DNA from: Phoenix dactylifera
Lineage: Eukaryota; Streptophyta; Magnoliopsida; Arecales; Arecaceae
NCBI RefSeq assembly: GCF_009389715.1
Contig: NC_052399.1
Span: 26,917,146 to 26,981,145 of the forward strand
Reading direction: 5' to 3'
Length of the DNA: 64,000 nucleotides
Shown here piece by piece: positions 31,501-43,400 of this stretch (position 1 is the first letter of the stretch; each line of letters begins with the position of its first letter). A program made the translations under genes and the position numbers. The notes under the pieces are model-generated. The model did no database searches, was not told where the DNA came from, and saw nothing but the letters and a program-made list of their open reading frames with translations.

Positions 31501-33980
31501 TCCTGTTTTGGTAGTTTTGAAACCATGATATGAACATAATACATTTCTCCTAGGTCATATTTAGCACTTAAACATGTGAAATTAAGCCAGAATATATGGT
31601 ATCATTCTAACTGCTCTTGCTTTTTTCCCTAAACCACCCATACCAAATTTCATCAAATCAAGTGTATTAGTTTTGTAACATGAAGATGAAACTATAATTG
31701 TCCTTGAATCAACAATATATTTATTTAACTTACACATGCACAAACAAAATCTGTGCCACAGAAGATCTTGAACTTGGGATTATTTACATAAATGATTATT
31801 TAAAGTGAAGGTATTTGCGATTAGGAGGCTTAGGATCAGCCTCACTTTTCCAGGACCACCCCTTTTGAGCTTAGATAGGTTTCAGACTGAATAATCATTG
31901 AATGCCAAATGAAGGGAAAAAAAAGATTGCTACGTGTAGGACTTCAGTGAGATGCTATTCTTCATGTGTTGGTGTGCACATGAACATACTATCAATGTGT
32001 AGTGAAGTACTTCATCAAGATGCTAATAAAAAGAACAAATAATCAAAAACCCTAAGCTCAATGATATCATAAGGCACAGTATTCATTCGAAAACAAAAAA
32101 GGAATCAGCAAAATTTTATATGTAGATATATTTATGCATATTAATATGAATATACTTTGTGATCAATAGCTGATCTCAAAAATTTTCCCGTCCACTCAAC
32201 CCTCTTCCTGCCGCTCTCCAACTTGGGTGAAAGTGCAAATTGTGTGCAACACTGGAGCCACAGATGATCTTGCAAACTAAAGTGCTGATTGTATAAATTG
32301 CAGTGATCAGATGTCAGTAATTAATATATGCAACCTTTGATGAGCACAAACATGAAAAGGTGTCAAGATGTCAGTGATTAATGGATATGGTAGAAATGGA
32401 GGAGAGTTTTGCAGAGGGCATAATATATGCTCGATTCAGACAATAAATAGTTGAGGTAAGCCAGGCCATTAAGATATTTGACAAGAGAAATCTTTAGAGT
32501 ATCTGGAAAACAAAGAGAGGAATGCTTCAATTATATTTGGACGGAAAGCAACATGAAATGGAAACAAAAGGCTAAAAAGTAAATGGCTTGAGCAGCCAAG
32601 CAAATGGAGCTAACAAGTTCTAGTCCAAAAGGGGAAGAAAATAAAGTCTACAGTCTTCAGATTAATAAAGGCAATGGGCAGATGCAAACAAGAAAATGTT
32701 TCTGTGAGAAGACATGCCTTGTCAGGATTGTTTTTTGTAAGAACTGATCCTACAGCACCTCCAAGAGATCTTCCAAAAACAACTATTCTGGATGTATCAA
32801 TGTCTTTTCTCTGAGCTAGATGATCAAGTGCTGCCTGGTCAAGGCAGGAAAAACAAAAATCACAAGTTAAAACTGAAGCGACCAAGATATCAGTTGAAAC
32901 TTAAGTTGAAAAGCATATTCACAAACCTGAGCATCATTTGTAATGCCATGTTGTGAAGGGTAGCCATCACTTGCTCCATATCTGTCAATTGAACAACAAA
33001 GTTAGAACATCCATAAAGTTCCTAAACACATGTAAATGCTAAGGATTTTACAAGAGAACCACATAAAAAGCAGTTAATCTTGGAACAAAGGCATACCCTC
33101 TATAAGAGAGCATAAACACATTGCAGCGCAGCCTCTGCATCATTATGCGGACAAAATCAAGACGATGAGCAATATCTAGAGCATACAGTAAAGGCCATTT
33201 AACATAAGCTAAGCTGGATAGAGTAAAAGACACAAAAAGAGATGCACAATCATTAGGATACTCCCAGCATTTTCTTGGAAGAATAGTATTGTCGGACCTG
33301 CAACAACAGGAGCACTGCTATTATAAATTGGGACCATGAAAGAATCAAAGGTTTCTCCAAACCACTATTACAAAAAAAAAAAAAAGGATTCTCCAAAGCA
33401 AAATTGCCTTTTCAAATATTCCAGAAATTCAAAAGAATAAGAAAATATTGTAGGCATTTGAAACAGTAGTACCCAGATAAGAACTTTGCTACGTATAACT
33501 CTAATCCTAGACCAGAGTTCACAACCAACGATCTTTTTTTCGGAGCGATACCCAGGATTTGAACCCTTGACCTCCTCCAAGGGCAAGCCATTAGGGGAAG
33601 AGGTGCCAACCAACTGAGATAACAGTTGGCATAACAAACGAGCAATTCAAGCCAATTTTCCAAACAAAACGAACAGCATATACCAAAAGAGAACTAAAAT
33701 CCTAACCGTAGCGCAAGGAACTTGGGAAGGTGGGGGGTGCACCTGGACAGTTGGGGAAGAGATTAATGAACCAAGCGTGGAGGCGGACGCCGTCGGCGGA
33801 GTGGAGCCAGACGTCTTCGTAGGAGAGGCGGAGGCGGGCGGGGGTGATGGGGTAGGACTTGGTGAGGCCCGGGAGCACCGGCACGTACACCAGCTTCTCC
33901 TGGAACGCCACCAGCAGCGCCAGCCCGACCACCACCATGGCTCCCACCCCGTACACCAGGGCGCTCAGGAACGATACCAT
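25530..33980 (-). CDS. WAV2: WAV2-type alpha/beta hydrolase (Bem46/ABHD13 family), seven exons
   Basis: Exons read on the minus strand: 33743-33980, 33262-33297, 33097-33175, 32927-32981, 32718-32834, 28986-29150, 25530-25802. Phases join exactly to give 320 residues. An N-terminal hydrophobic segment (about 7-26) probably anchors it to a membrane. Nucleophile Ser159 is in GRSLGG, Asp243 in GLQDEMVPP and His275 in GMHMDTW. VYVPVLPGL, FFQENAGN and LENTFTSILDMAG match Arabidopsis WAV2, which restrains root bending (established for that gene; the enzyme substrate is unknown). The start is the ATG at 33978-33980, as in the family; the upstream in-frame GTG is not needed. The introns are 445, 86, 115, 92, 3567 and 3183 bp. 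The 3567-bp intron begins with GC (32717-32716) after AAG and ends AG; the other five are GT-AG. The two long introns hold transposon debris. Confidence 0.92.
26650..27240 (-). mobile_element. Ty3/gypsy chromovirus relic: chromodomain and downstream LTR-like part
   Basis: On the minus strand QRFLVRWRG, a stop codon, then PKFESTWITCEEL is read (about 27165-27235). This is the chromodomain signature at the C-terminus of chromovirus integrases. The following AT-rich part contains strings typical of gypsy 3' regions and LTRs, ending in a purine-rich block near 26710. It lies in WAV2 intron 6 in the same orientation. Confidence 0.55.
27378..27775 (-). pseudogene. Plastid-type HSP90 fragment (pseudogene)
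   Basis: Reads GISLSENKKDYEKFWENFGK and MKLGCIEDQLNH, then after a frameshift LLQFFSSQSENELISLDEYV, NAPFLGKLLEKDFEVLFL, PMDEVAIQNL and KEKNFVDINKQDLDL. This matches the middle-to-C-terminal junction of organellar (plastid HSP90C-like) chaperones. No ATPase domain is present, and similarity stops at DDKNE. Beyond it the same frame runs through about 50 unidentified residues into a gypsy chromodomain, giving a chimera. It cannot make a working chaperone. It lies inside WAV2 intron 6. Confidence 0.8.
28584..28740 (+). mobile_element. Au-type SINE
   Basis: Contains in order CCATGGTGCAATGATAAGG (A-box region), CCATTGTAACCTGGTGTCAC, a decayed B box, CGACCCTCCCCAGACTC and GAGCCTCGTGCACTAGG, ending GCCCTTA. 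This is the body plan of the plant Au SINE. It is non-coding and inserted in WAV2 intron 6. Confidence 0.82.
29630..30260. repeat. AT-rich repetitive stretch in WAV2 intron 5
   Basis: Motifs CACTTTAAG, AAGCAAAGT and TTTTAATATAAA recur three or more times with irregular spacing of about 60 bp. No coding. Confidence 0.4.
31405..31530. repeat. GGTATCGG/GGTACC-rich dispersed repeat (intron 5)
   Basis: CACGGTATCGGTATGG and CAAGATGGCGAATCT are close to GTACCGGTACGGGATC and GAGATGACGAATCT at 56400-56460. Two members of one dispersed family are therefore in the window. Confidence 0.5.
33541..33631 (-). mobile_element. tRNA-derived SINE head in WAV2 intron 1
   Basis: On the minus strand GTTATCTCAGTTGG (A-box-like) is followed by GGTTCAAATCC (B box; 33555-33565 on the + strand). 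The spacing and wording are tRNA-like, but the segment cannot fold as a normal tRNA. Confidence 0.55.
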
Positions 33981-36701
33981 TCCTACGGCTCCGCCTGGTG
34001 GTTCCGCCACCCGGGAATTCCTTCGAACGAGTGATGGGCGGCCGCGGGAGATCGGGAGATGGTAATGCGGGCGGGTGGAGGAAGAAAGCAGAGGGGCGGA
34101 GGGGCGGAGGGACGGATCGGGTCACCGCCGGTGTCACGAGCCGCGCGTGGGCCGTTGCTTTGTGATGACGTGATCCGAGCCGGAAAGCGGGGCCGGGCAA
34201 GTGGTACGAGTGGGAGACGCGTGTCCTGCTTCCTCCAATTGCAGATAAGCCAGCAAACAGCCTCCTACACTGCTCAGTGAGTGACACGTACTTCAATTTA
34301 GGTGGGGCCGGAGCTTATTAGAGGAAAATATTGGTTCTCTTTTTGGGTTTGATATAGTGCCAAGTCTTTTTCACCGTAGTTTCAATGCACATAGCCTCTA
34401 GGCCAAGTTAACCTCTTGGTTTATTCATCACTTTCTTGTGTTTGGGTCCTTAAAGGATGAGGGCCAGAGTATAGATCTCGAGCTGACTTCTCAAATAAAA
34501 GCTCATTTTGATGCAGACTAAAATGTTAGGAACTATCAGATTAAAATGTAATATGAATTATTACTTCAAACTACATAAATAAAAAACTTGAATAATTTGA
34601 AACTTTCAACGGATAGGTTAAAGAAGTTGTTATGAACAACTTGACTTAAGCACAAAATTAAATGAGCTAGCTTGACCTTGGTGCAATAATAAAATAAGCC
34701 TAGCTAGGGCTAGGCTTGGTTTGGGTTATGATCGGTTCGTTTCTATTCCTAGAAGGAGGTTTTTCATATTTGTTGAGTTCATATGTTGATTATTTGTTTT
34801 TAAGGCCAAGGCAAAGATTATATAGCACAAAATAAGTGCAATTATAAATTTACTAATCTCTAAATCCCATGTGAGTTAATTAAATAGGTAAGGAGATTTG
34901 ATGATTGACCGTCCATGGTCATATTTAATTTATGCTTCAACATGCTGACCAATTGATTTAATTTAACCTATTTGATGGAAATATAGGTTGGCATGGTTTG
35001 CTGAGATTGGTGCCAAAATATAGTCTGTTAACAAGGAGAGAGGGAGGTTGGGAATGGAAAGGGGAGGGGGGCAAGAGAGGGGAGAGATGGGCAGAGATGA
35101 AGAATAGGGGAGGAGGATTAGGAGAGGGGGAAGAGAGTAGAGGTGATGCTACATGATAGGATCATCAGTTTTAGCATTATGAGTTTGAAGATGAGATAGA
35201 TATAACTTTACAAGAATATATGTATAAACATTATAAATAAATTTTGTAAGGCAAAATAATTATAAACTATAGAGTTCTAGTACGAGGGTCAGAATCCATG
35301 ATTGAAATTAGACCGGACCTCCTATCAAGCCAAGTTTACAAAGCTGCAACTAATTCATGAACCTAATGAATTGGGCCATATAAGTCAAGTCTGAATCGGG
35401 CCACATAGGATAAACAAGAACCAGTTGATTATGCCAACCCTAGATTGCTAGAATCATTTACTAAGTTTACTCAAATCTAAATGCACGTCTAAGGTGGAAA
35501 ACATCAATTTTCTTATCAATTTATTCAAAAGAATAATTCTTAGAGAAAAAAGATTGTTTCAGCTCATTCTATTAATAACTACAAACATGTTTTATATATT
35601 TGATGATAGGACTGTTATTACTTCTTTTTTTTCTTAAAGAAGCATTATAATAGATTTTATGCTAGCATATAAGTTGGGATTGCCATTCAGCAACCTGTAT
35701 CAATTTTCTTATGAGAATATTTTACCTTGTATATCCACCAATATTGATGTAGATGTAACAAAAAGTAGTTCATTACTGATAATGATTTTGATGATTTGTA
35801 TAGTTATAGCATCTAGTTGGTATTAGTTGTCAACAAGCATATAGAATGGAATGGTGACTGCTTGGGTCCTAGGACATGTTCAAGACCCCAATCCCCTCAG
35901 AATTGGTTGGTCTTGGTTCATATTCCGTGATAACATATCTAATTAAATGAATAGAGCAAAGAAAGTTTTGCAGCCTCAAAAGTTTATGAAAAAATTTAGA
36001 AAGACAGTAGAAAAATTAAGCATGCCATGTCATAAAATTTAATTTTAGAATTTCAAATTGATTGAACTCTTCTTAGTAGTTTGTTTTTCAATTAAAATTT
36101 TTTTATAGGTATGCCACCTCTGTATTTCATTAAAATGACATGGTTTGTAATTACGTAGCCTGAAGAAGGAGGTCTACAGCTTGTTTACATAGCCCTAAAA
36201 TAATGGAGGCTAGTGGCGGAGAAAGCATGAGCTTAAGGTGGGTTCTGGTGACAAGTGCTAAAAATGGCCGTGAACCAAAGTCTCTATTAGCTTGAAGGAC
36301 TACCATGGACTCCCTCTTTCTAATAATCTTATGATAATACTTTAATAGATCTTATATGATAGAATAATAATATGATAACATAAAGTAATATAATAGTGTT
36401 ATATATAATTATAACATAATACAGAAGAACTGGTTAATTTTAAATATTAATTAATTATCTGAATAAAATAATAGTTTATAATTAGATAACTTGGATTTTA
36501 TATCATATAATAAACAATATTATACTATATTATATTATAATCAATATAAAATATAATAATAATAATAATATAATATATAATATCTTCTCCATAATATTAT
36601 AATAATTAGTATCCTTGTTTCCTGTTTCATCTCCCTGTTGACTCCAGATATCAGCACTGTTTCTGCTTTGACTCTTCTCGCCGGTGGCTAGCTGAGATTT
36701 C
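33981..36701. other. WAV2 5' flank and intergenic DNA
   Basis: 33981-34280 is GC-rich and holds the probable WAV2 leader and core promoter (minus strand) with no clear TATA box. From 34300 on it is AT-rich with no gene, a purine-rich tract at 35035-35142 and ATA repeats near 36360-36600. Confidence 0.5.
35035..35142 (+). repeat. Polypurine (GGGGA/GAGA) tract
   Basis: About 108 bp almost wholly A/G on the + strand, with very few pyrimidine interruptions. Confidence 0.75.
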
Positions 36702-36706
36702 TCTCT

Positions 36707-37403
36707 GTTGCGGGAGGGGGAGGGGCCTTAAATTTAGTCCCACATCGGCTAGTAGCGGGAAGGTTCTGTGCCTTAAATAGGGGTTGGAAAACTTTTCCTC
36801 TCGAGGCGCCTTTTGAAGGGCAAAACCGTGAGGGCAGTGGTCTCCCCCCGTCTGCGCTGGACGCGCGGGCCGGAGCGCCCAAAGGGCAGTGGTCTCCCCC
36901 CGTCTGCGCTGGACGCGCGGGTCGGAGCGCCCAAAGCGGACAATACCTCGGGAGGAACGCAGTCCTCTTTCTCTGCTAGCTCAATGTGGGCTAGGCTGTT
37001 GTGTGAGGCTCCGGCAGAATGACGTCCCCGTAACAGATGGCGCGCCAGGTAGGGGGTTCCTTCTCCGACCGTTGACTACCCCTCAGGACTGTGGAGGCTC
37101 AATAACCTTCCCGCTGGGGTGGCTATGTTGCGGGAGGGGGAGGGGCCTTGAATTTAGTCCCACATCGGCTAGTAGCGGGAAGGTTCTGTGCCTTAAATGG
37201 GGGTTGGAAAATCTTTCCTCTCGAGGCGCCTTTTGAAGGGCAAAACTGTGAGGGCAGTGGTCTCCCTCCGTCTGCGCTGGACGCGCGGGCCGGAGCGCCC
37301 AAAGCGGACAATACCTCGGGAGGAATGCAGTCCTCTTTCTCTGCTAGCTTAACGTGGGCTAGGCTGTTGTGTGAGGCTCCGGCAGAATGCCGTCCCCGCA
37401 ACA
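36707..37403 (+). mobile_element. Complete TRIM retroelement, family 2
   Basis: LTRs at 36707-37035 (329 bp) and 37126-37403 (278 bp) both run from TGTTGCGGGAGGGGG to GTCCCCG(T/C)AACA. The exact 5-bp target duplication CTCTC is at 36702-36706 and 37404-37408. The interior is only 90 bp and begins GATGGCGCGCCAGGTAGGGG, a probable primer site whose tRNA I cannot assign. The left LTR is longer because a block of about 52 bp (from 36832) is tandemly duplicated. The GC-rich LTRs contrast with the AT-rich surroundings. Orientation is inferred from the primer-site position. Confidence 0.92.
36737..36779 (+). promoter_or_regulatory. snRNA-promoter-like module (USE plus TATA) in TRIM-2 LTR
   Basis: GTCCCACATCG (36737-36747) is followed 25 nt later by TTAAATA (36773-36779). 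The second LTR repeats it at 37157-37167 with TTAAATG. The 19-mer TTTAGTCCCACATCGGCTA is shared with a TRIM-1 LTR. Confidence 0.5.
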
Positions 37404-37408
37404 CTCTC

Positions 37409-37951
37409 CATCAGCTGGTTCATGATCCGTGGGATCCGAGGTCGCCTGGCTCGAGATGGGCCACTCGTTCGATAGCATATCTATAACAAGCGACCATGTT
37501 TGGCCATCTTTACGTACCTATATATCTATACATCTATCTCTCTCTACACATGTATGTATATGTATGTATGTACATGTATCATGTGTATATATGTATGTAT
37601 ATATAGTATTTGTTTATGTATATAACTTAAGCTAGAGATGGGTCAGCAATGGGATCCGTGTCAGTTGGAGAAACAAGCCTCTGCTGGAGCTCTGGACAAA
37701 AGGTTGAGTTATTGAGGTGGTGAGATTGGGTTGCTGTAGCAATAGCTAGCCCAATAGGGCAAGAACTGACATGTATATATGGACGCATGCACATGCATAC
37801 GTGCACATGCACGTATGCACAAATCTTTTAAAGAAGAGAGCCAAAAGATAGTATATAATGCATGCTAGATGAATAATTTTTGAAACTATAACCATTATCT
37901 GATTTCTATTGATGTATTTATACTCGATTAATTTAAATCATTCAATTTACC

Positions 37952-38002
<51 letters not shown>

Positions 38003-39126
38003 AAAGCCATCAGTGAAAAACTAGTGGTATTTGACTTTGCTCATTCATTAGATGAAGTAAGATATATATATATATATGTAGGGCACGCTTGTGTGTGTGT
38101 AATAACTTCTCTATCTAATAAAACCACCATGACTTAATAGCAGTCTTTCATGGCCGAACTGTCTGTAGTAAGGGTGGAGGAGGTTGAGGTCCACAGGGAC
38201 AGATCCTATGCACGAACTGTGACATATAGTTTAATTTTTAAGAAAAAACCCATAGTCTAATTAGTACAAGTCTAACCTAATACAAATGTGATGTGACAAA
38301 AAATATTGAATTATTATCTTTGGCCCCTAAGATTATAGATAATGTGTACCCGAGTCTTGAGTTTGATCAACCATGCTAAATCTCTAAATTTAATTTATCA
38401 TTAGGGGTCATGATGAGAAGAAAATTGAGGTCGATTGGCATCATTCTTGACCTCGGTCTGATCTAACTGCAACCCTAAGCTTGAAATAAAATTGGCTCTG
38501 GGTGTTCTTTCCGACATTCTCTTGGACAAAGCAAAGCATGGTCCAAAGTAGCCGGGATGTAGCAGAATAGAGAAGAAGTTGAATAAGTTACAAACCACTT
38601 GCATCATGCGCCATTGCAGCACATGCAGTTTAATATTATTTCCTCGGCTAATTCATGCCATGTGGATGAATGTTAACTTTTGGATGCATAATTTCTATGT
38701 TGATCTCAACTACTTTAATCTGTGCTTGTGAATGGCGTACGTCATGTCCAAAGAAAACTAAAGTTTGAGTTTGAAATCAATCATGTGTACATAAGATATA
38801 CTTGAGGAATAAACGAATGGTAGTTTCAATACCTACACGGAATATTGCGTTGAATCTTTGGAAGATGACATGGCTCAGCCATGCCTATGTGTATCCTGAT
38901 TTTCTCATTGACCTCATGCAAGAGTTTACTTTAGATTCGAAGTCTACCTTCATTTGCACTTGCTACATGATTATATTAATGTTTTGCTTAACATTTGAAG
39001 ATAAAAATGCCAAGAAAACTAGATCCAAGAAAATTAAAGACATTGGCAACAGAAATGAAATACTATCTCAACACTGGTGTCGTCACCAAGCATATGTTTG
39101 CTTTAGATGTTGGTGCAATTAATTAA
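37409..39126. other. Intergenic DNA with microsatellites
   Basis: No gene recognised. TATG/TATA-rich runs occupy about 37540-37620, and (TA)n lies at 37955-37997. Confidence 0.5.
37955..37997. repeat. (TA)n microsatellite
   Basis: About 43 bp of uninterrupted TA. Confidence 0.95.
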
Positions 39127-39364
39127 GGTTGTGTTTGGCATTATTATCAGTTCTCTCTTTTGCTGAAATCTAAAAATAGACTTATTAATTTCTTCAAGAA
39201 GAATGGATTACTTTTATTAGCTTTCACTTTTTTCAAAAGCTACATTAGAATATTTAAAATAAAAAATAGAAACTACGCTTATGAAATAGAATTTTGTTTT
39301 AATTTTTTTGTTTTAGTATTCAAAAATTGAAAATCTGTAATTGCAGTGGTACCAAAGAGGGAGT
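39127..39364. mobile_element. Possible small MITE
   Basis: TGTTTGGCATTATTA near the left edge and CAGTGGTACCAAAGAGG near the right are weak inverted partners around an AT-rich body. TAATTA flanks both sides. Tentative. Confidence 0.3.
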
Positions 39365-39797
39365 AGGCTAATTACAAATATTATGCCTCAAGTGGGTCAA
39401 TAGGAATCTTAGATAATGGAAATGGACCTAGTCCAGTACTATATCTTGGCTTTAAAGTTCAAAACTTGGTTAGATTTTTTGGATGCCTTTTTCAACTATG
39501 ACTATGTCTATGTATCATGTTCCTTATTTAATTTTGCGAGATCCGCCCAACAAACATAGATATCATTGGTGAACCAACCCAATTTCTCTTTAATGGACAA
39601 GATATCATGATGATGACAACAACAATGACTGACTATGATAATTATGATGATGATGGTGTTATAGTAGACATAATAACATGCAAAGAATCGATGATCTAGA
39701 ATCATGCAAAATCATAAGCTGCAGATTAGATAACATATCTTGCACCATGAATCCAATACTAGCTGATTCTCCCATTCAATGTTTGATTTTCATGAGT

Positions 39798-39803
<6 letters not shown>

Positions 39804-39862
<59 letters not shown>
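39804..39862. repeat. (GA)n microsatellite
   Basis: About 59 bp of uninterrupted GA. Confidence 0.95.
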
Positions 39863-40009
39863 CTGTGATCCTATATTTATAGATGTTACTTGACCCCCTT
39901 ATCATAGTTGGAGTACTAATAGGATCCTATCTCCTTATGCATGAAACTAGGAACAGCGCCCTATCACAATTGGAAAATGCTTTGGGGAAGGTTTAGGTTT
40001 TATCAAAGC

Positions 40010-40410
40010 TAGGGCTGCAAATGAGTCGGATCGGGTCGGGTCCTGAGTGACCTCGACCAACCTTGTTTCTTATTTAGGTCCTAATTTTGGACCCAGATCC
40101 AATCCGGTTGAAAATCGGGTCGGATCCATGCCTACAAATTTTGACTCAATGGATCATTCAGGTCAGATCGGGTCTAGGTTCGGATCTATGTATTTTTATA
40201 TTCAAAGTTCCACTATATAATAGTAAATAGCATCAAGCAAAAAAATGGGTTGGGGCGGTCCGGGTCCGGATCGAGATTAGGTGAACCGACCCGACCCATA
40301 AAATAAAACGGGTCCAAATTTAGGACCCAACTCGGCCCCGAGGGTCCTAAAGTCGGATCTTACGCGGGTCGGGTCGGGTCACGGATCGACCCGACCCATT
40401 TGCAGCCCTA
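40010..40410. mobile_element. hAT-type MITE
   Basis: Terminal inverted repeats TAGGGCTGCAAATG...CATTTGCAGCCCTA bound a 401-bp non-coding body rich in GGGTCGGGTC. The 8-bp direct repeat ATCAAAGC flanks it exactly (40002-40009 and 40411-40418), the target-site length of hAT transposons. Confidence 0.93.
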
Positions 40411-40418
40411 ATCAAAGC

Positions 40419-43400
40419 AATGTCCAAAGGAGATCCTAATTAATAATAATTTATATCGCATTAGAAAAAAAAAATTCTAACACTCTCGCTTGACCAATAG
40501 TTGATAACAAAATAATATCTCCCCGATTTTTGTCAAGAAAATATTACAAATTTGCAAACAAAATTCCTAAACACAATCTTAAAATTGGCCGAACAAAGGC
40601 ACTAATTTCCCAAATCTCCCAATCATCCTGATCCTAACTAATGGCTACGCAGGGACCTTTAGAACTCAAATTAGTTATAAAATTGCAAGGGATAATAATA
40701 GGCACACATCTTAATAAAATTTAAATAATTAACAATTTCAAGATCAGGTCATAGAGAATATAGTTAAACTTTTTCCCATCCTTTTTCGAGCCCAATGGTG
40801 TTGGGTCAATTTTCAATGAAAAAGGGATAGGATAGATTGATTCAAGCGAATCTATCACAAACAAATTTCTGTAAGTGTCTTAAAATTTCAAAGAGATAAC
40901 TGAATCAGGAAAGTGTTATAGATTAGAACTTTTATGAAATAGAATATAGATTCGGGGATTGAACTTCAATTTTCTTGTTTTAAGTTATTTGGATTTGGAT
41001 TTGGATTCGATTTAAAACCCAAACCAGACTTGCACCCACAGTCACTACCTGCTGCCCTTCTCCTTTCCAAACCCGACGAGAGAAGGAGGCGGCTCAAAAA
41101 CCATCTAAAACCTGTTCCTTTATTTGTTTATTTATTTTTAACTCTTTGATCCATTGGATTAGATTTCTCTTTCTATTCTTAAATCCAGTGATCCGAACGC
41201 GGGTGATTATCCAAGAACCATGAGTTTAAACAAAAAATCCAAAATTCACTATAATTTATGCAATTACAAAAATAATAAGAAATCCCTTAATTTATTATTC
41301 TCATATTATTTGATTCCAAAAAATCATCTAAATTAGACCAAAATATATTAATTTAAAATGTTTAATCTTTTATTGCTCGCATGACCATATATCATGGCAC
41401 CATGGTCAGATAATACTGTTACCGGCAGCGGTAATAACTGAAGTATACAGGATCTATGGTTTAATCTAGCACTTGCTTTTTATGAGATGGAATCTTAAAT
41501 TATAGATGTTGCGAGACCTCCCATCTATCATGATTTAAAAAATCTTTCGAGGGAGTTTCTGATTTCATCAAAACAAATTAGAATTTCAACAATTAATGAT
41601 AAACTAACTTAAAACAAAACAGGTGAGACTCACAAATTAGGGGTAGCGCCAAAAAAAAAGAAAAAAAGAAAAAAAAAGAAAACCTTTTGTTTACAAGGTG
41701 GCACAGCACCTGGGCATATGGTCTTCACCTTCTTAATAAGCACTATTTTTTTGTCCTTTTCTTATCTCTGGAAACAAGCACTATTTATTTGTCTGCTTTC
41801 ATGCTCATTATGAATTCTTTATGTTATTCAATTTCTTCTCCAAGGCGTTGCTTGCAGGTCAGCTCGCAGCCATGCTGCCTTCCCTATGGTTTTGGTGACC
41901 ACCTTATATATTTTCTAGATAATTGGATCACGAATGCTATAGAATCACAAGAAAACTAGCAACAATTTGGCCTTACTCTACCCAATTTTTTTTTTTTTAA
42001 TGTACTTGTTCCTTGAGCCTTGTAGTTGTGTTTTCCAGCTCAGTTGGGATTTGTACTGATTTGAATGTAAGAAAACGTTACATTGGGTGATTGTGTTGCA
42101 CTCTTTTTTTGGCGGGGATAAATTGAAATAGCACCACTTGTTTGAGACGAGCACCACATGACACTATTACTTCTTTATTCTTTAAAAGAGAATGTTAGCA
42201 AATTTGATAAGTTAGCTTTTTAGTGTTGTTGCTCAGAACTGGCCCGATGAAGGCATCGAGCTGGCTGAGTTGCTGGAGCACTCAACTCATCCGCCATCTA
42301 AATCGGAAATACTAGATGAGGGTTGCTATATGTCTTCGTAGTGATAGCTCAGACGCCGAGCACCTCCGAGTTGGTGTTGGCAGAGGTGCCATTCTATTCG
42401 GTGCTCCAACACTAGATCCAATCTGAAATAACAAAGACAAAGAAATCCACCAACCAAAGCTTGTCGGTAGGGGATCTTTCGATGCTTAAGTTAAATACGA
42501 CTCTTAGAAAATAAGAGAAGACTTTAGAGCAGCAGAGAGGCAGCATAAGAGAGTCCAAAAAGAATTTACCTAGAGGTCCTTTGGAAACACAATATATAGG
42601 TGAGAGCCGGAGCTTGTCACCGAGTAGTTCAAGCATGTATGCTGACAGTTATGGTAACACCCGTATATCTTATTCGTAAATCATGTTCGCACTTTTTGAC
42701 CACGCGGATCGCTCATTTATCGTGTTTGTTTGGCAACAGGTGGCGATCATGGATGAGCTGCTACCAGCTAGTGGAAGAGTTTGAAATACGAAGGACTCTT
42801 CGCACACCCCCTTTTGAGTCAGCCACATAGCAAGCTTTGAATAGTCAGCATGCGGTTAGATAGCGAGATTTATTGATTGGTTTGTCTCATCGGCTTAGAT
42901 TAGTTGCAAGATGCATCAGTAAGCACCATAACAACAACTTTGTGAAAAGAGAAGCTCCTCCAAATATCTCTTTGTTTTGAGAAGAAGCATCATTGCTAGA
43001 TGGCAACGGGCAGGGACCTGATATCTTTTCTCCAAAAGAGATCCAAGTGGTTATAATTATTAATTTTTTTATACAAAGTCTATCATCCTTTTTTAAACTC
43101 CATGATCACTTTCTACGAGGGGCATATGACTGTCCTCCAATGGGACCATCACCTAACTTGAACAAGAGTGGTCCTCATGCAATAAAGAACGGAAGATTAG
43201 CGGAGAATTTGCTTTTAGCTAGCAGGTGGCCTAGTGGGTGCATATTTCATTGCTCGAAATGCTTTTTGGACAAGAAATGGGCTCCAAGACTAGGAACCAT
43301 GTATCAAATAATGTATTTTCTATATACCTTCGCATGCATGCATAGAGAGTATGTTTCATGTGAGATCCATTGAGGGAATACAATAGAAGCACAAGAGAGG

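Noticed and set aside
33541-33631. Functional tRNA gene
   Set aside because: A and B boxes are present, but a normal acceptor stem and anticodon arm cannot be formed, so a SINE head fits better.
33981-34010. Extension of WAV2 exon 1 from a GTG codon
   Set aside because: No ATG in frame; the ATG at 33978-33980 matches the family start.
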